Source: an uncultured Gemmatimonadota bacterium
GTDB taxonomy: Bacteria; Gemmatimonadota; Gemmatimonadetes; Gemmatimonadales; Gemmatimonadaceae
DNA: 29,947 bases
NCBI GenBank assembly: GCA_946478895.1
Contig: CAMLDY010000023.1
Coordinates: 1 to 29,947, forward strand
Reading direction: 5' to 3'
Shown: positions 21,762 to 29,120 of the stretch, piece after piece
Layout of the letters: each line of letters opens with the position of its first letter
Numbering within the stretch: position 1 is the first letter of the stretch
Notes under the pieces: generated by a model
Databases searched by the model: none
The model's input: only the letters and a program-made list of their open reading frames with translations
What the model was told of the DNA's origin: nothing
Translations under genes and position numbers: made by a program

Positions 21762-22687
21762 TGGCGCGCATTCCAGTCACCAAGACTCCCAAGGTTTACG
21801 TCGGGGGGCAATTCATTCGCTCGGAGAGCGGGCGAGTCTTTCCGGTGCGGGAAGCGGGAAGCGGGAAGCGGGAAGCGGTAGGAGGGAGGAGGGGGGCGGG
21901 AGGCGGTGGCGCGGAAGCGCGACTGCTAGGGAACATCCCGCAGTGCACTCGAAAAGATTTGCGGAATGCGGTGGAGGCGGCGGCGAAGGCGGGGCCAGGG
22001 TGGGCGGCCCGTACTCCTTATAATCGCGGGCAGATTCTTTACCGGCTCGGCGAAATGCTCGAATCGCGCAGCGCTGAAATGGCGGATTCTTTGGTGATAT
22101 CCGGTGCTGCTACGAAGGCAGCAGCCGCGAAGGAAGTCGCAGCCAGCGTCGATCGACTGATTTACTACGCGGGCTGGGCTGACAAGTACGAGCAGGTGCT
22201 CGGCAACACCAATCCCGTCGCGGGTCCGTTCTTCAACTTCACAGTCGCCGAGCCGATGGGAATCATCGGCATCATCGCCGACGACGGGGCGCCGTTGCTC
22301 GGGCTACTCAGTCAGATCGCTCCGGTAATCATCGCCGGTAACACCTGCGTTTGTCTGGCATCGCAGGAATTCCCTTATCCTGCGATCGTGCTCGGCGAGC
22401 TGCTCGCAGTGTCCGACCTGCCCGGGGGTGTGGTGAACATCCTCACCGGTTTCCGAAAGGAGCTGGTGCCTACTTTTGCGACGCACACCCACATTCGCGG
22501 CCTGAGCGCAGTCGTCGATCAAGCCGAAAAAAAGGAGCTCCAGCTCGGCGCGGCGGAGAGCATCAAGAGGGTGCGGTCGCGGAAGCGCGACGACGATCTG
22601 GATTGGTCCGACGCCAAGTCACAGAGCGTCTACGAGATCCGCGACTTCATCGAATTCAAGACGACCTGGCACCCCATCGGGGCGTAA
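21761..22687 (+). CDS. Truncated ALDH-like protein without catalytic domain
   Basis: A 308-residue paralogue of the N-terminal part of aldehyde dehydrogenases. It has KVYVGGQFIRSESGR (11-25), RKDLRNAVEAAAKAGPGWAA (64-83), IYYAGWADKYEQVLG (134-148), PMGIIGIIADDGAPLLGLLS (165-184) and LPGGVVNILTG (220-230), then diverges and ends without the Glu/Cys catalytic region. Such short ALDH-like proteins follow a complete ALDH in deoC operons of other GC-rich bacteria, to my recollection, and may act as a partner subunit. ATG at 21761 overlaps the previous stop. Residues about 29-55 are an abnormal Gly/Arg/Glu insert encoded by four copies of GCGGGAA and a G-rich run (21847-21915); the frame is kept. 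It is more likely a functional non-catalytic subunit than a pseudogene. Confidence 0.8.
   Translation: MARIPVTKTPKVYVGGQFIRSESGRVFPVREAGSGKREAVGGRRGAGGGGAEARLLGNIPQCTRKDLRNAVEAAAKAGPGWAARTPYNRGQILYRLGEMLESRSAEMADSLVISGAATKAAAAKEVAASVDRLIYYAGWADKYEQVLGNTNPVAGPFFNFTVAEPMGIIGIIADDGAPLLGLLSQIAPVIIAGNTCVCLASQEFPYPAIVLGELLAVSDLPGGVVNILTGFRKELVPTFATHTHIRGLSAVVDQAEKKELQLGAAESIKRVRSRKRDDDLDWSDAKSQSVYEIRDFIEFKTTWHPIGA
21847..21874 (+). repeat. Four tandem copies of the heptamer GCGGGAA inside the ALDH-like gene
   Basis: Units lie at 21847-21853, 21854-21860, 21861-21867 and 21868-21874, followed by GCGGTAG and a purine-rich, G-rich run to about 21905. Four GGG tracts separated by AAGC loops (21849-21872) satisfy the G-quadruplex pattern on the coding strand. 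Because 7 is not a multiple of 3, loss or gain of one unit would shift the reading frame. Confidence 0.9.
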
Positions 22688-22888
22688 CCTCCTCAGTATA
22701 GATCGCCGTGCTTCGGCGGCGCCCCTAGTCCCAAAGCCGGCAGTCTGGAGACTGGACAGATGGGAGCGAGTCAGCTGGCATACTGGCGTTCTCGAGGGGG
22801 ACTTGCCGAGCGAGTTCGCTGACTTACCGGCCGTGTCGACGAGGGTGTAAACGCCGCACGTGGAACCTTCCCATGAACCGGAGGAGTG

Positions 22889-23761
22889 ATGACGCGCTTC
22901 CTGACGGTGGTATTGGCGTTGGTGCTGGTCGATTGCGGAATTGCCGTGGCGCAGGCTCGCACGCTCGACGTTGGTGACGCGACGATCAACTACGATGTGA
23001 GTGGCCGCGGGCCGACGGTGGTCTTCATCCACGGCTGGGCGCACAACCTGAGCGTATGGGACGATCAGGTACCTTCCTTCAAGTCGCGTTACCAGGTGGT
23101 GCGCTACGATACGCGAGGGTTTGGACGCTCGACCGGATACGCCGACCAGAGCGCCGATCCGCAGGACCTGCTAGTCCTGCTCGAAGCGCTGCACGTCAGG
23201 CGCGCGTACATCGTCGGTCATTCGCGGGGCGGCAGTGTCGCATTGAGATTCGCCCACGCCTACCCTGACCGAGTGGCCGGGCTGGTTCTGGAGGGCGCGT
23301 TTCCGGAGGGATTTCCTGCATCGCCCGAGTTCCGCCAGATGCTCGCGTCCTTTGCGGCGATAGCGCGCGAGCACGGCCTCGATTCAGTTGGGAAGGTGGT
23401 GCTCGCCAGCCCGCTCGCCTGGGTACCTGCTGGCCGGACCGATGTGACCGATCGCTATCGCCGGCTGTGGGCTGCCTACACGGGGAAAGACCTCACCGAT
23501 CCGCATCCCCCGAGCGGTCGCGTCGCGCCCGTGACAATGGCGGATTTGGGTAACGTCAGAGTCCCGACACTCGTCATTACCGGCGATCACGAAGCTCCCT
23601 CAATTGCGGCAGTCGCCGACAGCCTGGTTCGACGCATCCCCGGGGCGAAAAAGGTGGTTATTCCGAACGCCGGTCACGGGGCGCACCTGGCTCAGCCTGC
23701 GAGCTTCAACTCCGCATTAATGGATTTTTTCTACGAAGTGGGGCGAAACAAGAAGCAGTGA
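22889..23761 (+). CDS. Secreted alpha/beta hydrolase
   Basis: A 290-residue alpha/beta-hydrolase fold protein with an N-terminal signal peptide (MTRFLTVVLALVLVDCGIAVAQA), so it acts in the periplasm or outside. The oxyanion-hole strand is VVFIHGWAHN (45-54), the nucleophile S112 is in VGHSRGGSVA, the acid is in TLVITGDHEAP, and the His is in IPNAGHGAHLAQP. The triad is complete. Relatives include esterases, peroxidases and lipid hydrolases; the substrate is unknown. The ATG at 22889 is 4 bp after GGAGG (22880-22884), which is close; an adjacent GTG at 22886 overlaps that sequence. Its TGA overlaps the GTG of the ABC ATPase gene by 4 bp, placing it at the head of the export/glycosylation operon. 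The upstream 200 bp hold no gene. Confidence 0.9.
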   Translation: MTRFLTVVLALVLVDCGIAVAQARTLDVGDATINYDVSGRGPTVVFIHGWAHNLSVWDDQVPSFKSRYQVVRYDTRGFGRSTGYADQSADPQDLLVLLEALHVRRAYIVGHSRGGSVALRFAHAYPDRVAGLVLEGAFPEGFPASPEFRQMLASFAAIAREHGLDSVGKVVLASPLAWVPAGRTDVTDRYRRLWAAYTGKDLTDPHPPSGRVAPVTMADLGNVRVPTLVITGDHEAPSIAAVADSLVRRIPGAKKVVIPNAGHGAHLAQPASFNSALMDFFYEVGRNKKQ

Positions 23762-24768
23762 ATGCGATCGAGATGCGCGCGCTGCGCAAGGTCTACAAGG
23801 GAAGCGGGAAGAGCAGACCGGCGAGCGGTCACAGCGCGCGATTTGCGCCGACCAGTACCAGCGCGCCGCCGGTCAATGACGTCGTCGCACTCGAATCGCT
23901 CGATCTCGACATCCACGCGGGTGAGTTTTTCGGCCTGCTCGGCCCGAACGGTGCCGGGAAGACGACGGCGATCGGAATTCTTACGACGCGAGTACTGCCA
24001 ACCTCGGGCACGGCAGTTGTTGCGGGTGCAGACGTCGTCGCCGACTCGGTGCGTGTGCGTCAAACGATTGGTGTGGTGCCTCAAAGGCCGAATGCCGATC
24101 TCAGCCTGAACGTTCTCGAGAACCTGCAATTTCACGCGGCGTACTTCGGGATCAATTCCGAGGTCGCGACGGGACGAGCGCGCGAGCTGCTCGACCGGCT
24201 CGGCCTGTCGAGCAAGGCGTCGGCGAAAATGTCCGAGCTCTCGGGGGGACAACAGCAGCGTCTCATGATCGTGCGCGCGCTGATGCACGAGCCAGACATC
24301 ATCTTTCTCGACGAGCCGACGGTGGGCCTGGACCCGCAAGCGCGGCTCGGGCTGTGGGAGATTCTGCGCGACCTGCACCGGCGCGGCCGCACCATCGTGA
24401 TGACGACCCATTACATGGACGAGGCCGATCGTCTGTGTGACAGGCTGGCGATCATCGACCGCGGCAAGCTGCTCGCCCTCGACACACCGCGCGCGCTCAA
24501 GGCCAAGGCGCCGGGCGGCACTCTGATCGAGCTCGTGCTGGATGGGGACGCGACACCGACCGCGGAGATCGCGGAGACAATCAACGGAATCACCAAAGTG
24601 GAAGCGACCGACGGTCAGCTGCGGGTGCAGAGCGATCGGGGCGGTCAGACTTTGCCGGCGCTGATCGAGGCGGCGGAGACAGCGGGTCGTACCGTTACCG
24701 ATATCCACCTGCTGCAGCCGAGTCTGGAGACGCTGTTTGTATCGCTGACGGGCAGGAAGCTCGGATGA
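23758..24768 (+). CDS. ABC transporter ATP-binding protein (ABC-2/DrrA-like)
   Basis: A 336-residue cytosolic ATPase subunit. It has Walker A GPNGAGKT (62-69), a Q-loop in VVPQRPN, the ABC signature LSGGQQQR (161-168), Walker B IIFLDE (181-186) with TVGLD, and the H-loop in TTHYMDEADRL. The C-terminal extension (about 235-336) is typical of DrrA/CcmA-type exporters. Start is GTG at 23758 overlapping the hydrolase stop; an ATG at 23773 (MRALRKVY) would be too short at the first strand. Unusual is a Ser/Pro/Ala-rich insert at about residues 14-41 between the first strand and VVALESLDL, where most relatives have only a few residues. It overlaps the permease gene by 4 bp (ATGA) and must pair with it. 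Confidence 0.95.
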   Translation: MNAIEMRALRKVYKGSGKSRPASGHSARFAPTSTSAPPVNDVVALESLDLDIHAGEFFGLLGPNGAGKTTAIGILTTRVLPTSGTAVVAGADVVADSVRVRQTIGVVPQRPNADLSLNVLENLQFHAAYFGINSEVATGRARELLDRLGLSSKASAKMSELSGGQQQRLMIVRALMHEPDIIFLDEPTVGLDPQARLGLWEILRDLHRRGRTIVMTTHYMDEADRLCDRLAIIDRGKLLALDTPRALKAKAPGGTLIELVLDGDATPTAEIAETINGITKVEATDGQLRVQSDRGGQTLPALIEAAETAGRTVTDIHLLQPSLETLFVSLTGRKLG

Positions 24769-25574
24769 GCGCGGTCGCGATGGCTGAACCACGTGCCGAG
24801 GTCCGCGCGTCTTCCGTTTTCTTCGCGCTATTGCGGCGTGACGTGAGGGTTGCGCGACGGGAGCTGCCGTTCTTTCTGCTGCGCACGACGATGCAGCCGC
24901 TGATGTTCGTGATCGTCTTCGGCTATCTGCTGCCGAGGATGGGATTCATGGGCGAGGGATACACGACGGCGCTGCTGCCGGGAGTGCTGGCGATCAGTCT
25001 GACGTTCTCGAGCATCCAGTCGGTCGCGCTGCCAATGGTGCAGGAGTTCGGCTGGACCAAGGAGATCGAAGACAGGCTGCTTGCGCCGGTTCCGATCTGG
25101 CTCGTCGCCGCCGAAAAAATCGTGAGCGGAGTGTTGCAGGGCATCGTGTCGGCGCTGTTCGTGCTGCCGGTCGCGCGGTTGATCATGGGGCCGATTCCAA
25201 ACCTCAGTTTTGCGCACTTCGGCGACGTGCTGCTGATCACCGTGCTCGGTGCGGCGGCCTTCTCGTCGCTCGGACTTTTTCTCGGCACGGCGATTCAGCC
25301 GCAGCAGATCGGGCTGATGTTCGGGGTGATCCTGGCGCCGATGATTTTCTTCGGCTGCGCGTACTACCCGTGGCAGGGACTCTCGGTGGTTCCCGTGATG
25401 AAGTACGCGGTGCTGATCAATCCGCTCGTTTACGTCGCTGAAGGAATGCGCGCGGTGTTGACGCCCGGCGCACCGCACATGTCGCCGCGCGTCGTGGTCG
25501 TCGCACTGGTGCTGGTGACGGGGATCTTCTGGACCCTGGGGATGCGGAGCTTCATGAAGCGGGCGGTCGGCTGA
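24765..25574 (+). CDS. ABC-2 type exporter permease
   Basis: A 269-residue inner-membrane permease with six TM segments at about 42-58, 70-90, 111-139, 152-174, 181-200 and 242-262. Family landmarks are the amphipathic coupling motif KEIEDRLLAPVPIWLV (99-114) and NPLVYVAEGMRAVL (219-232), both typical of ABC2_membrane/DrrB-like permeases for drugs, polysaccharides or lipids. ATG overlaps the ATPase gene by 4 bp, and its stop overlaps the glycosyltransferase start by 1 bp (TGATG). Neighbouring glycosyltransferase and GT-C genes suggest a glycan or glycolipid cargo; this is inference. Confidence 0.93.
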   Translation: MSAVAMAEPRAEVRASSVFFALLRRDVRVARRELPFFLLRTTMQPLMFVIVFGYLLPRMGFMGEGYTTALLPGVLAISLTFSSIQSVALPMVQEFGWTKEIEDRLLAPVPIWLVAAEKIVSGVLQGIVSALFVLPVARLIMGPIPNLSFAHFGDVLLITVLGAAAFSSLGLFLGTAIQPQQIGLMFGVILAPMIFFGCAYYPWQGLSVVPVMKYAVLINPLVYVAEGMRAVLTPGAPHMSPRVVVVALVLVTGIFWTLGMRSFMKRAVG

Positions 25575-26785
25575 TGGCGAATCAGGCAGCGGTGGCGAGG
25601 ACGAGGGTGGCCGCGGTGGCTCGGACGAAATCGGTCGAGATCTCGATCGTGATGCCGTGCCTCAACGAGGCCGATACTCTGGCGACGTGCATCCGAAAGG
25701 CGCAGGCGGCGATCGATGCCCACAACATCAGCGCCGAAATAATCGTCGCCGACAACGGGTCGACCGATGGATCGCAGCAAATCGCCGAATCGCTGGGCGC
25801 GCGAGTGGTACCAGTGACCGCGCGCGGCTACGGCAGCGCGTTGATGGGCGGCATCGAAGCGGCGCGCGGAAAGTACGTGCTGATGGGCGATGCGGACGAC
25901 AGCTACGACTTCGGCGAAGTCCCGAAGTTCCTCGAGAAGCTGCGCGAAGGATACGACATGGTGCAGGGTTGCCGGCTTCCCGCGGGCGGTGGGACCGTGC
26001 TGCCGGGCGCCATGCCCGGGCTGCATCGCTGGTGGGGCAACCCGATGTTCTCCGCTCTGGCGCGGCACTGGTTCAAGGTTCGGATCAACGACGTTTACTG
26101 CGGCCTTCGCGCTTTCACCAAAGAGTTCTATACGGGACTCAGACAGCGTTGCACCGGGATGGAGTTCGCCACCGAGATGATCATCAAGGGCAGTCTGTAC
26201 GGTGCCCGGATCGCCGAAGTGCCGATCACGCTCCATCCCGACGGCCGCCTGGTTCATCCGCCACACCTCAAGACTTTCCGCGATGGTTGGCGGACGCTTC
26301 GCTTTTATCTCCTGTACAGCCCGCGCTGGCTGTTCCTGATACCGGGCATCGCGCTGATCCTGGTCGGTCTCGCCGGCTACGCGATCGCGCTGCCGGGACT
26401 TCGCTTCCGCGGCATTCACTTCGACGTTCACACGCTGCTCTTCTCGAGCCTGGCGGTGATCTGCGGGTATCAGTCGATACTCTTCTCCGTGTTCACAAAG
26501 GTCTTCGCGATCAGCGAGGATCTGTTGCCGCCGGATCCGCTGCTGACGCGCGCGTTCCGGGTGATCAGGCTCGAGACGGGACTGGTGGTGGGCGCCGTGG
26601 CGATGGTAGTCGGCGCCTACTTCCTGTTCGATGCGCTGGCGATCTGGCGCGCGACGGGCTTCGGCGATCTCAAGTATGCGGTCACCATGCGCTGGGTCAT
26701 TCCCGGTGTGACTCTCGTCGCGCTTGGCTTCGAGACCATTCTTGCGAGCTTTTTCCTGAGCCTGCTGGGCATGCGACGGCGTTGA
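25574..26785 (+). CDS. Family 2 glycosyltransferase with C-terminal membrane domain (DPM1/GtrB-like)
   Basis: A 403-residue membrane glycosyltransferase. The GT-A domain shows ISIVMPCLNEADTL (24-36), VADNGSTDGS (58-67) and the metal/nucleotide-binding MGDADDSYDF (104-113). Later come NDVYCGLRAFTKEF and GMEFATEMIIKG, features of polyprenyl-phosphate sugar synthases. From about 250 on there are four hydrophobic segments (WLFLIPGIALILVGLAGYAI; the VHTLLFSSLAVICGY region; VVGAVAMVVGAYFLF; WVIPGVTLVALGFETILA). It probably transfers a sugar from a nucleotide donor to undecaprenyl phosphate, which would then feed the GT-C protein encoded at 27450. It overlaps the permease stop by one base. Confidence 0.92.
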   Translation: MANQAAVARTRVAAVARTKSVEISIVMPCLNEADTLATCIRKAQAAIDAHNISAEIIVADNGSTDGSQQIAESLGARVVPVTARGYGSALMGGIEAARGKYVLMGDADDSYDFGEVPKFLEKLREGYDMVQGCRLPAGGGTVLPGAMPGLHRWWGNPMFSALARHWFKVRINDVYCGLRAFTKEFYTGLRQRCTGMEFATEMIIKGSLYGARIAEVPITLHPDGRLVHPPHLKTFRDGWRTLRFYLLYSPRWLFLIPGIALILVGLAGYAIALPGLRFRGIHFDVHTLLFSSLAVICGYQSILFSVFTKVFAISEDLLPPDPLLTRAFRVIRLETGLVVGAVAMVVGAYFLFDALAIWRATGFGDLKYAVTMRWVIPGVTLVALGFETILASFFLSLLGMRRR

Positions 26786-27403
26786 GTGGGACCGCTAGCC
26801 AGAGCGATCGGATTCGTCCACAGCAAGGGTTTCCTGCGCCGGCGGGTGAGGGCATTGTCTGCCGCCATTGCGCCGCTGCTTCCCAGGTCGGCGCGAGTGA
26901 TCGACGTCGGCTGCGGCGACGGTCTGCTGAGCGAAGAGTTGCTTCGGCTGCGTCCCGATCTTCGAATCGAGGGCGTCGATGTGCTGGTGCGCGACCGGAC
27001 TCCGATACCGGTCCGACAATTCGACGGGCAGCATCTGCCGTTCCCCGACCGCCAGTTCGATATCTCGATGGCGATCGACGTGTTTCATCACGCCGCGGCT
27101 CCGGGAGAACTGATGGCCGAGATGAAGCGAGTCAGTCGCGACAGGATCGTGATCAAGGATCATCTCGCGCACGGTCTTCCGTCGCGGTTGTTGTTGCGGG
27201 CGATGGACTGGGTTGGAAACGCTCCGCACGGGGTCCGGCTGCCGTACAACTATTGGACGGAAAGCGAATGGCGCGCGGTCTGGGCGCGTACCGGAATTCA
27301 GCCGACGACGATGATACGGCGGCTGAATCTCTACGCGTTTCCCCTGTCGGTTATTTGCGATGCGGATCTGCATTTTCTCGTGACACTGGAGCAGGAGCGG
27401 TAA
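26786..27403 (+). CDS. Class I SAM-dependent methyltransferase
   Basis: A 205-residue Methyltransf_11-type enzyme. Motif I is VIDVGCGDGLLSEEL (38-52), the acidic motif II is IEGVDVL, and motif IV is FDISMAIDVFHHAAAPGELM. The C-terminal half (WVGNAPHGVRLPYNYWTESE) probably binds the acceptor. It is similar to methyltransferases encoded next to GT2 genes in envelope glycan clusters, so a sugar or lipid-linked substrate is likely, but this is inferred from context. Start is GTG at 26786, directly after the GT2 stop at 26783-26785, so translation is coupled. The gap to the next gene is 46 bp. Confidence 0.9.
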   Translation: MGPLARAIGFVHSKGFLRRRVRALSAAIAPLLPRSARVIDVGCGDGLLSEELLRLRPDLRIEGVDVLVRDRTPIPVRQFDGQHLPFPDRQFDISMAIDVFHHAAAPGELMAEMKRVSRDRIVIKDHLAHGLPSRLLLRAMDWVGNAPHGVRLPYNYWTESEWRAVWARTGIQPTTMIRRLNLYAFPLSVICDADLHFLVTLEQER

Positions 27404-27449
27404 ATGCCCCTACTGAATAGCCGTTGATTCTCCTCGAGCACTCAACGTG

Positions 27450-29120
27450 ATGCGCGATCTCGCGGTCGTCTTTCTCGTTCCACTCCTGTTGGCGGCGATT
27501 GCAATCCGCTACGAGCGTGAAGGCGTTATCACGCGATTATCCTCTGCAATTCAGCCGCTTCTCGAGAGTAAATGGGTGCCGTTGATTTGCGGTGTGATTT
27601 CGGCGGTCGTCATGGGCTGGATCTGGAGCGGCTCCCATTTCATTCCCAACATCGCGGATGAATCGGCGTACGTCCTCCAGGCTCAGATCTTCGGCAAGGG
27701 CGCGTGGACACTTCCTGGGCGCGCGCTGCCCGAGTTCTTCGAGCAGATGCATGTGTTCGTGACGCCGTTCGTGGCGGCAAAATACTTTCCCGGCGAGAGC
27801 CTGTTACTGGTGCCGGGCGTCGTGGCTGGTTTTGCGGCGCTGGTGCCGCTGTTGCTCATCTTCGGATCGGGAGCGCTGGTGTTTGCGCTGAGCCGACGCC
27901 TCTCCAATGGCTGGGTGGCGCTGCTGGTGTGGGCGGTGTGGACTACGGCGCGGGCGAATCTGCGATTTCTGCCGTCGTACCTTTCGGAGACGACCACCGT
28001 TTTCCTCTGGCTGCTCGGATGGTGGTGTCTGTACTCGTGGCACCAACGACCGCGGCGCAGAATGCTGGTGCTGCTTGCTCTCTGTATCGGGTGGGCGCTG
28101 ATCACGCGACCGCTCACGGGCCTCGTCTTCGCGATTCCGGCGGTGGCGGTGGCGGTCTGGTCAGCGCGGCGACGCGGCCTGTTGCGCGAGATCGGATACG
28201 CGGTGCTGGTGGGGGCCGCGGTGCTCGCGATCATCCCCCTCTGGAGCAGATTCACCACCGGGCGGTGGACGGAGACGCCGCAGGCGCTGTACACCCGCAC
28301 CTACATTCCGTGGGATGTGATCGGCTTTGGGCTCGACACGACTCCGCCGTTACGATCGCTACCGCCGAACCAGGCGAGCGAGATCAACCGATTCAAGGAG
28401 CTGCATCAGAGTCATGTGGTCAGCTCGATTGCCAGCGATGCGATGGCAAGGCTTTCGGGTTTGCGCGCGGACGTCTTCACCAGCTGGCGCACAGGGCTGC
28501 TCATCTTCTTCGTGCTCGGGCTTTTTTCGCTTACACCGGCGCTGGTGATCGGAGCGATCACGGCGCTGATGCTGTTTCTTGCTTACCTGTTCTATGCGCA
28601 TCCGGCGTTCTGGACGGTGTACTACCTCGAGGCGCTGCCCGTCGTGGCGATGATCACGGTGCTCGGTTTCGTCCGCGCCACCCAGTGGCTCGCGAAGAAC
28701 ATCGAGACCGGACCGCCGTCGTTCGATCCTAAGCCTGTGGTCGGGATGCGCGCGGCGGGTGCGCCGGTGGCCGTGGTGATGGCCATCGCACTGCTCGGCG
28801 CGTCGCTGCCGACGATGCGGTCGGAGCGGGATCTTCGCGACAGAAGCGCGGCACCGCGGCTGTGGCTGTGGGACATCATGTCCCGCCTGCCGACGAATCA
28901 CAACTTGCTGTTCGTGCGAGACGACCTGCGGAATGCGCCGCGCACACTCGTCACGAACGAAGTCGATCCCGCGAGCGTGCGCACGCTGCTCGCGCACGAT
29001 CTCGGAGACGAGAACATCAGACTTGGATTGGCGATGGCCGATCGAAACGCGTACGTGATCGACGCGGGGAAGAGAACTCTGATCGCCCTGCCCCCGGTGC
29101 GCGAGAGCGTGAAGCCCTAG
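27450..29120 (+). CDS. GT-C fold membrane glycosyltransferase (GT39/ArnT-like)
   Basis: A 556-residue polytopic protein with about ten or more hydrophobic segments in its first 430 residues and a soluble C-terminal part. The first extracytoplasmic loop has NIADESAYVLQAQIF, placing Asp-Glu where GT-C enzymes keep their catalytic acidic pair, and a later region has LSRRLSNGWVALLVWAVWTT and FLPSYLSETTTVFLWLLG. GT-C enzymes use polyprenyl-phosphate sugars as donors, and the GT2 encoded two genes upstream would make such a donor. The ATG at 27450 is taken; a GTG one codon earlier (27447) is possible, and there is no good ribosome-binding site for either. The TAG stop overlaps the convergent histidine kinase stop within CTAG. 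Acceptor unknown. Confidence 0.85.
   Translation: MRDLAVVFLVPLLLAAIAIRYEREGVITRLSSAIQPLLESKWVPLICGVISAVVMGWIWSGSHFIPNIADESAYVLQAQIFGKGAWTLPGRALPEFFEQMHVFVTPFVAAKYFPGESLLLVPGVVAGFAALVPLLLIFGSGALVFALSRRLSNGWVALLVWAVWTTARANLRFLPSYLSETTTVFLWLLGWWCLYSWHQRPRRRMLVLLALCIGWALITRPLTGLVFAIPAVAVAVWSARRRGLLREIGYAVLVGAAVLAIIPLWSRFTTGRWTETPQALYTRTYIPWDVIGFGLDTTPPLRSLPPNQASEINRFKELHQSHVVSSIASDAMARLSGLRADVFTSWRTGLLIFFVLGLFSLTPALVIGAITALMLFLAYLFYAHPAFWTVYYLEALPVVAMITVLGFVRATQWLAKNIETGPPSFDPKPVVGMRAAGAPVAVVMAIALLGASLPTMRSERDLRDRSAAPRLWLWDIMSRLPTNHNLLFVRDDLRNAPRTLVTNEVDPASVRTLLAHDLGDENIRLGLAMADRNAYVIDAGKRTLIALPPVRESVKP

Noticed and set aside
21761..22687. Pseudogene call for the short ALDH-like gene
   Set aside because: The frame is intact across the heptamer insert, it is translationally coupled to the full ALDH, and short non-catalytic ALDH relatives in this position are known to me from other deoC operons.
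23731..24792. 353-codon open frame antisense to the ABC ATPase
   Set aside because: Composition and position mark it as a shadow; the sense frame has every ABC motif.
25657..27420. 587-codon open frame on the plus strand in another frame of the GT2/methyltransferase region
   Set aside because: Arg/Ser/Gly-rich, spans two real genes in a different frame, and has no motif of its own.
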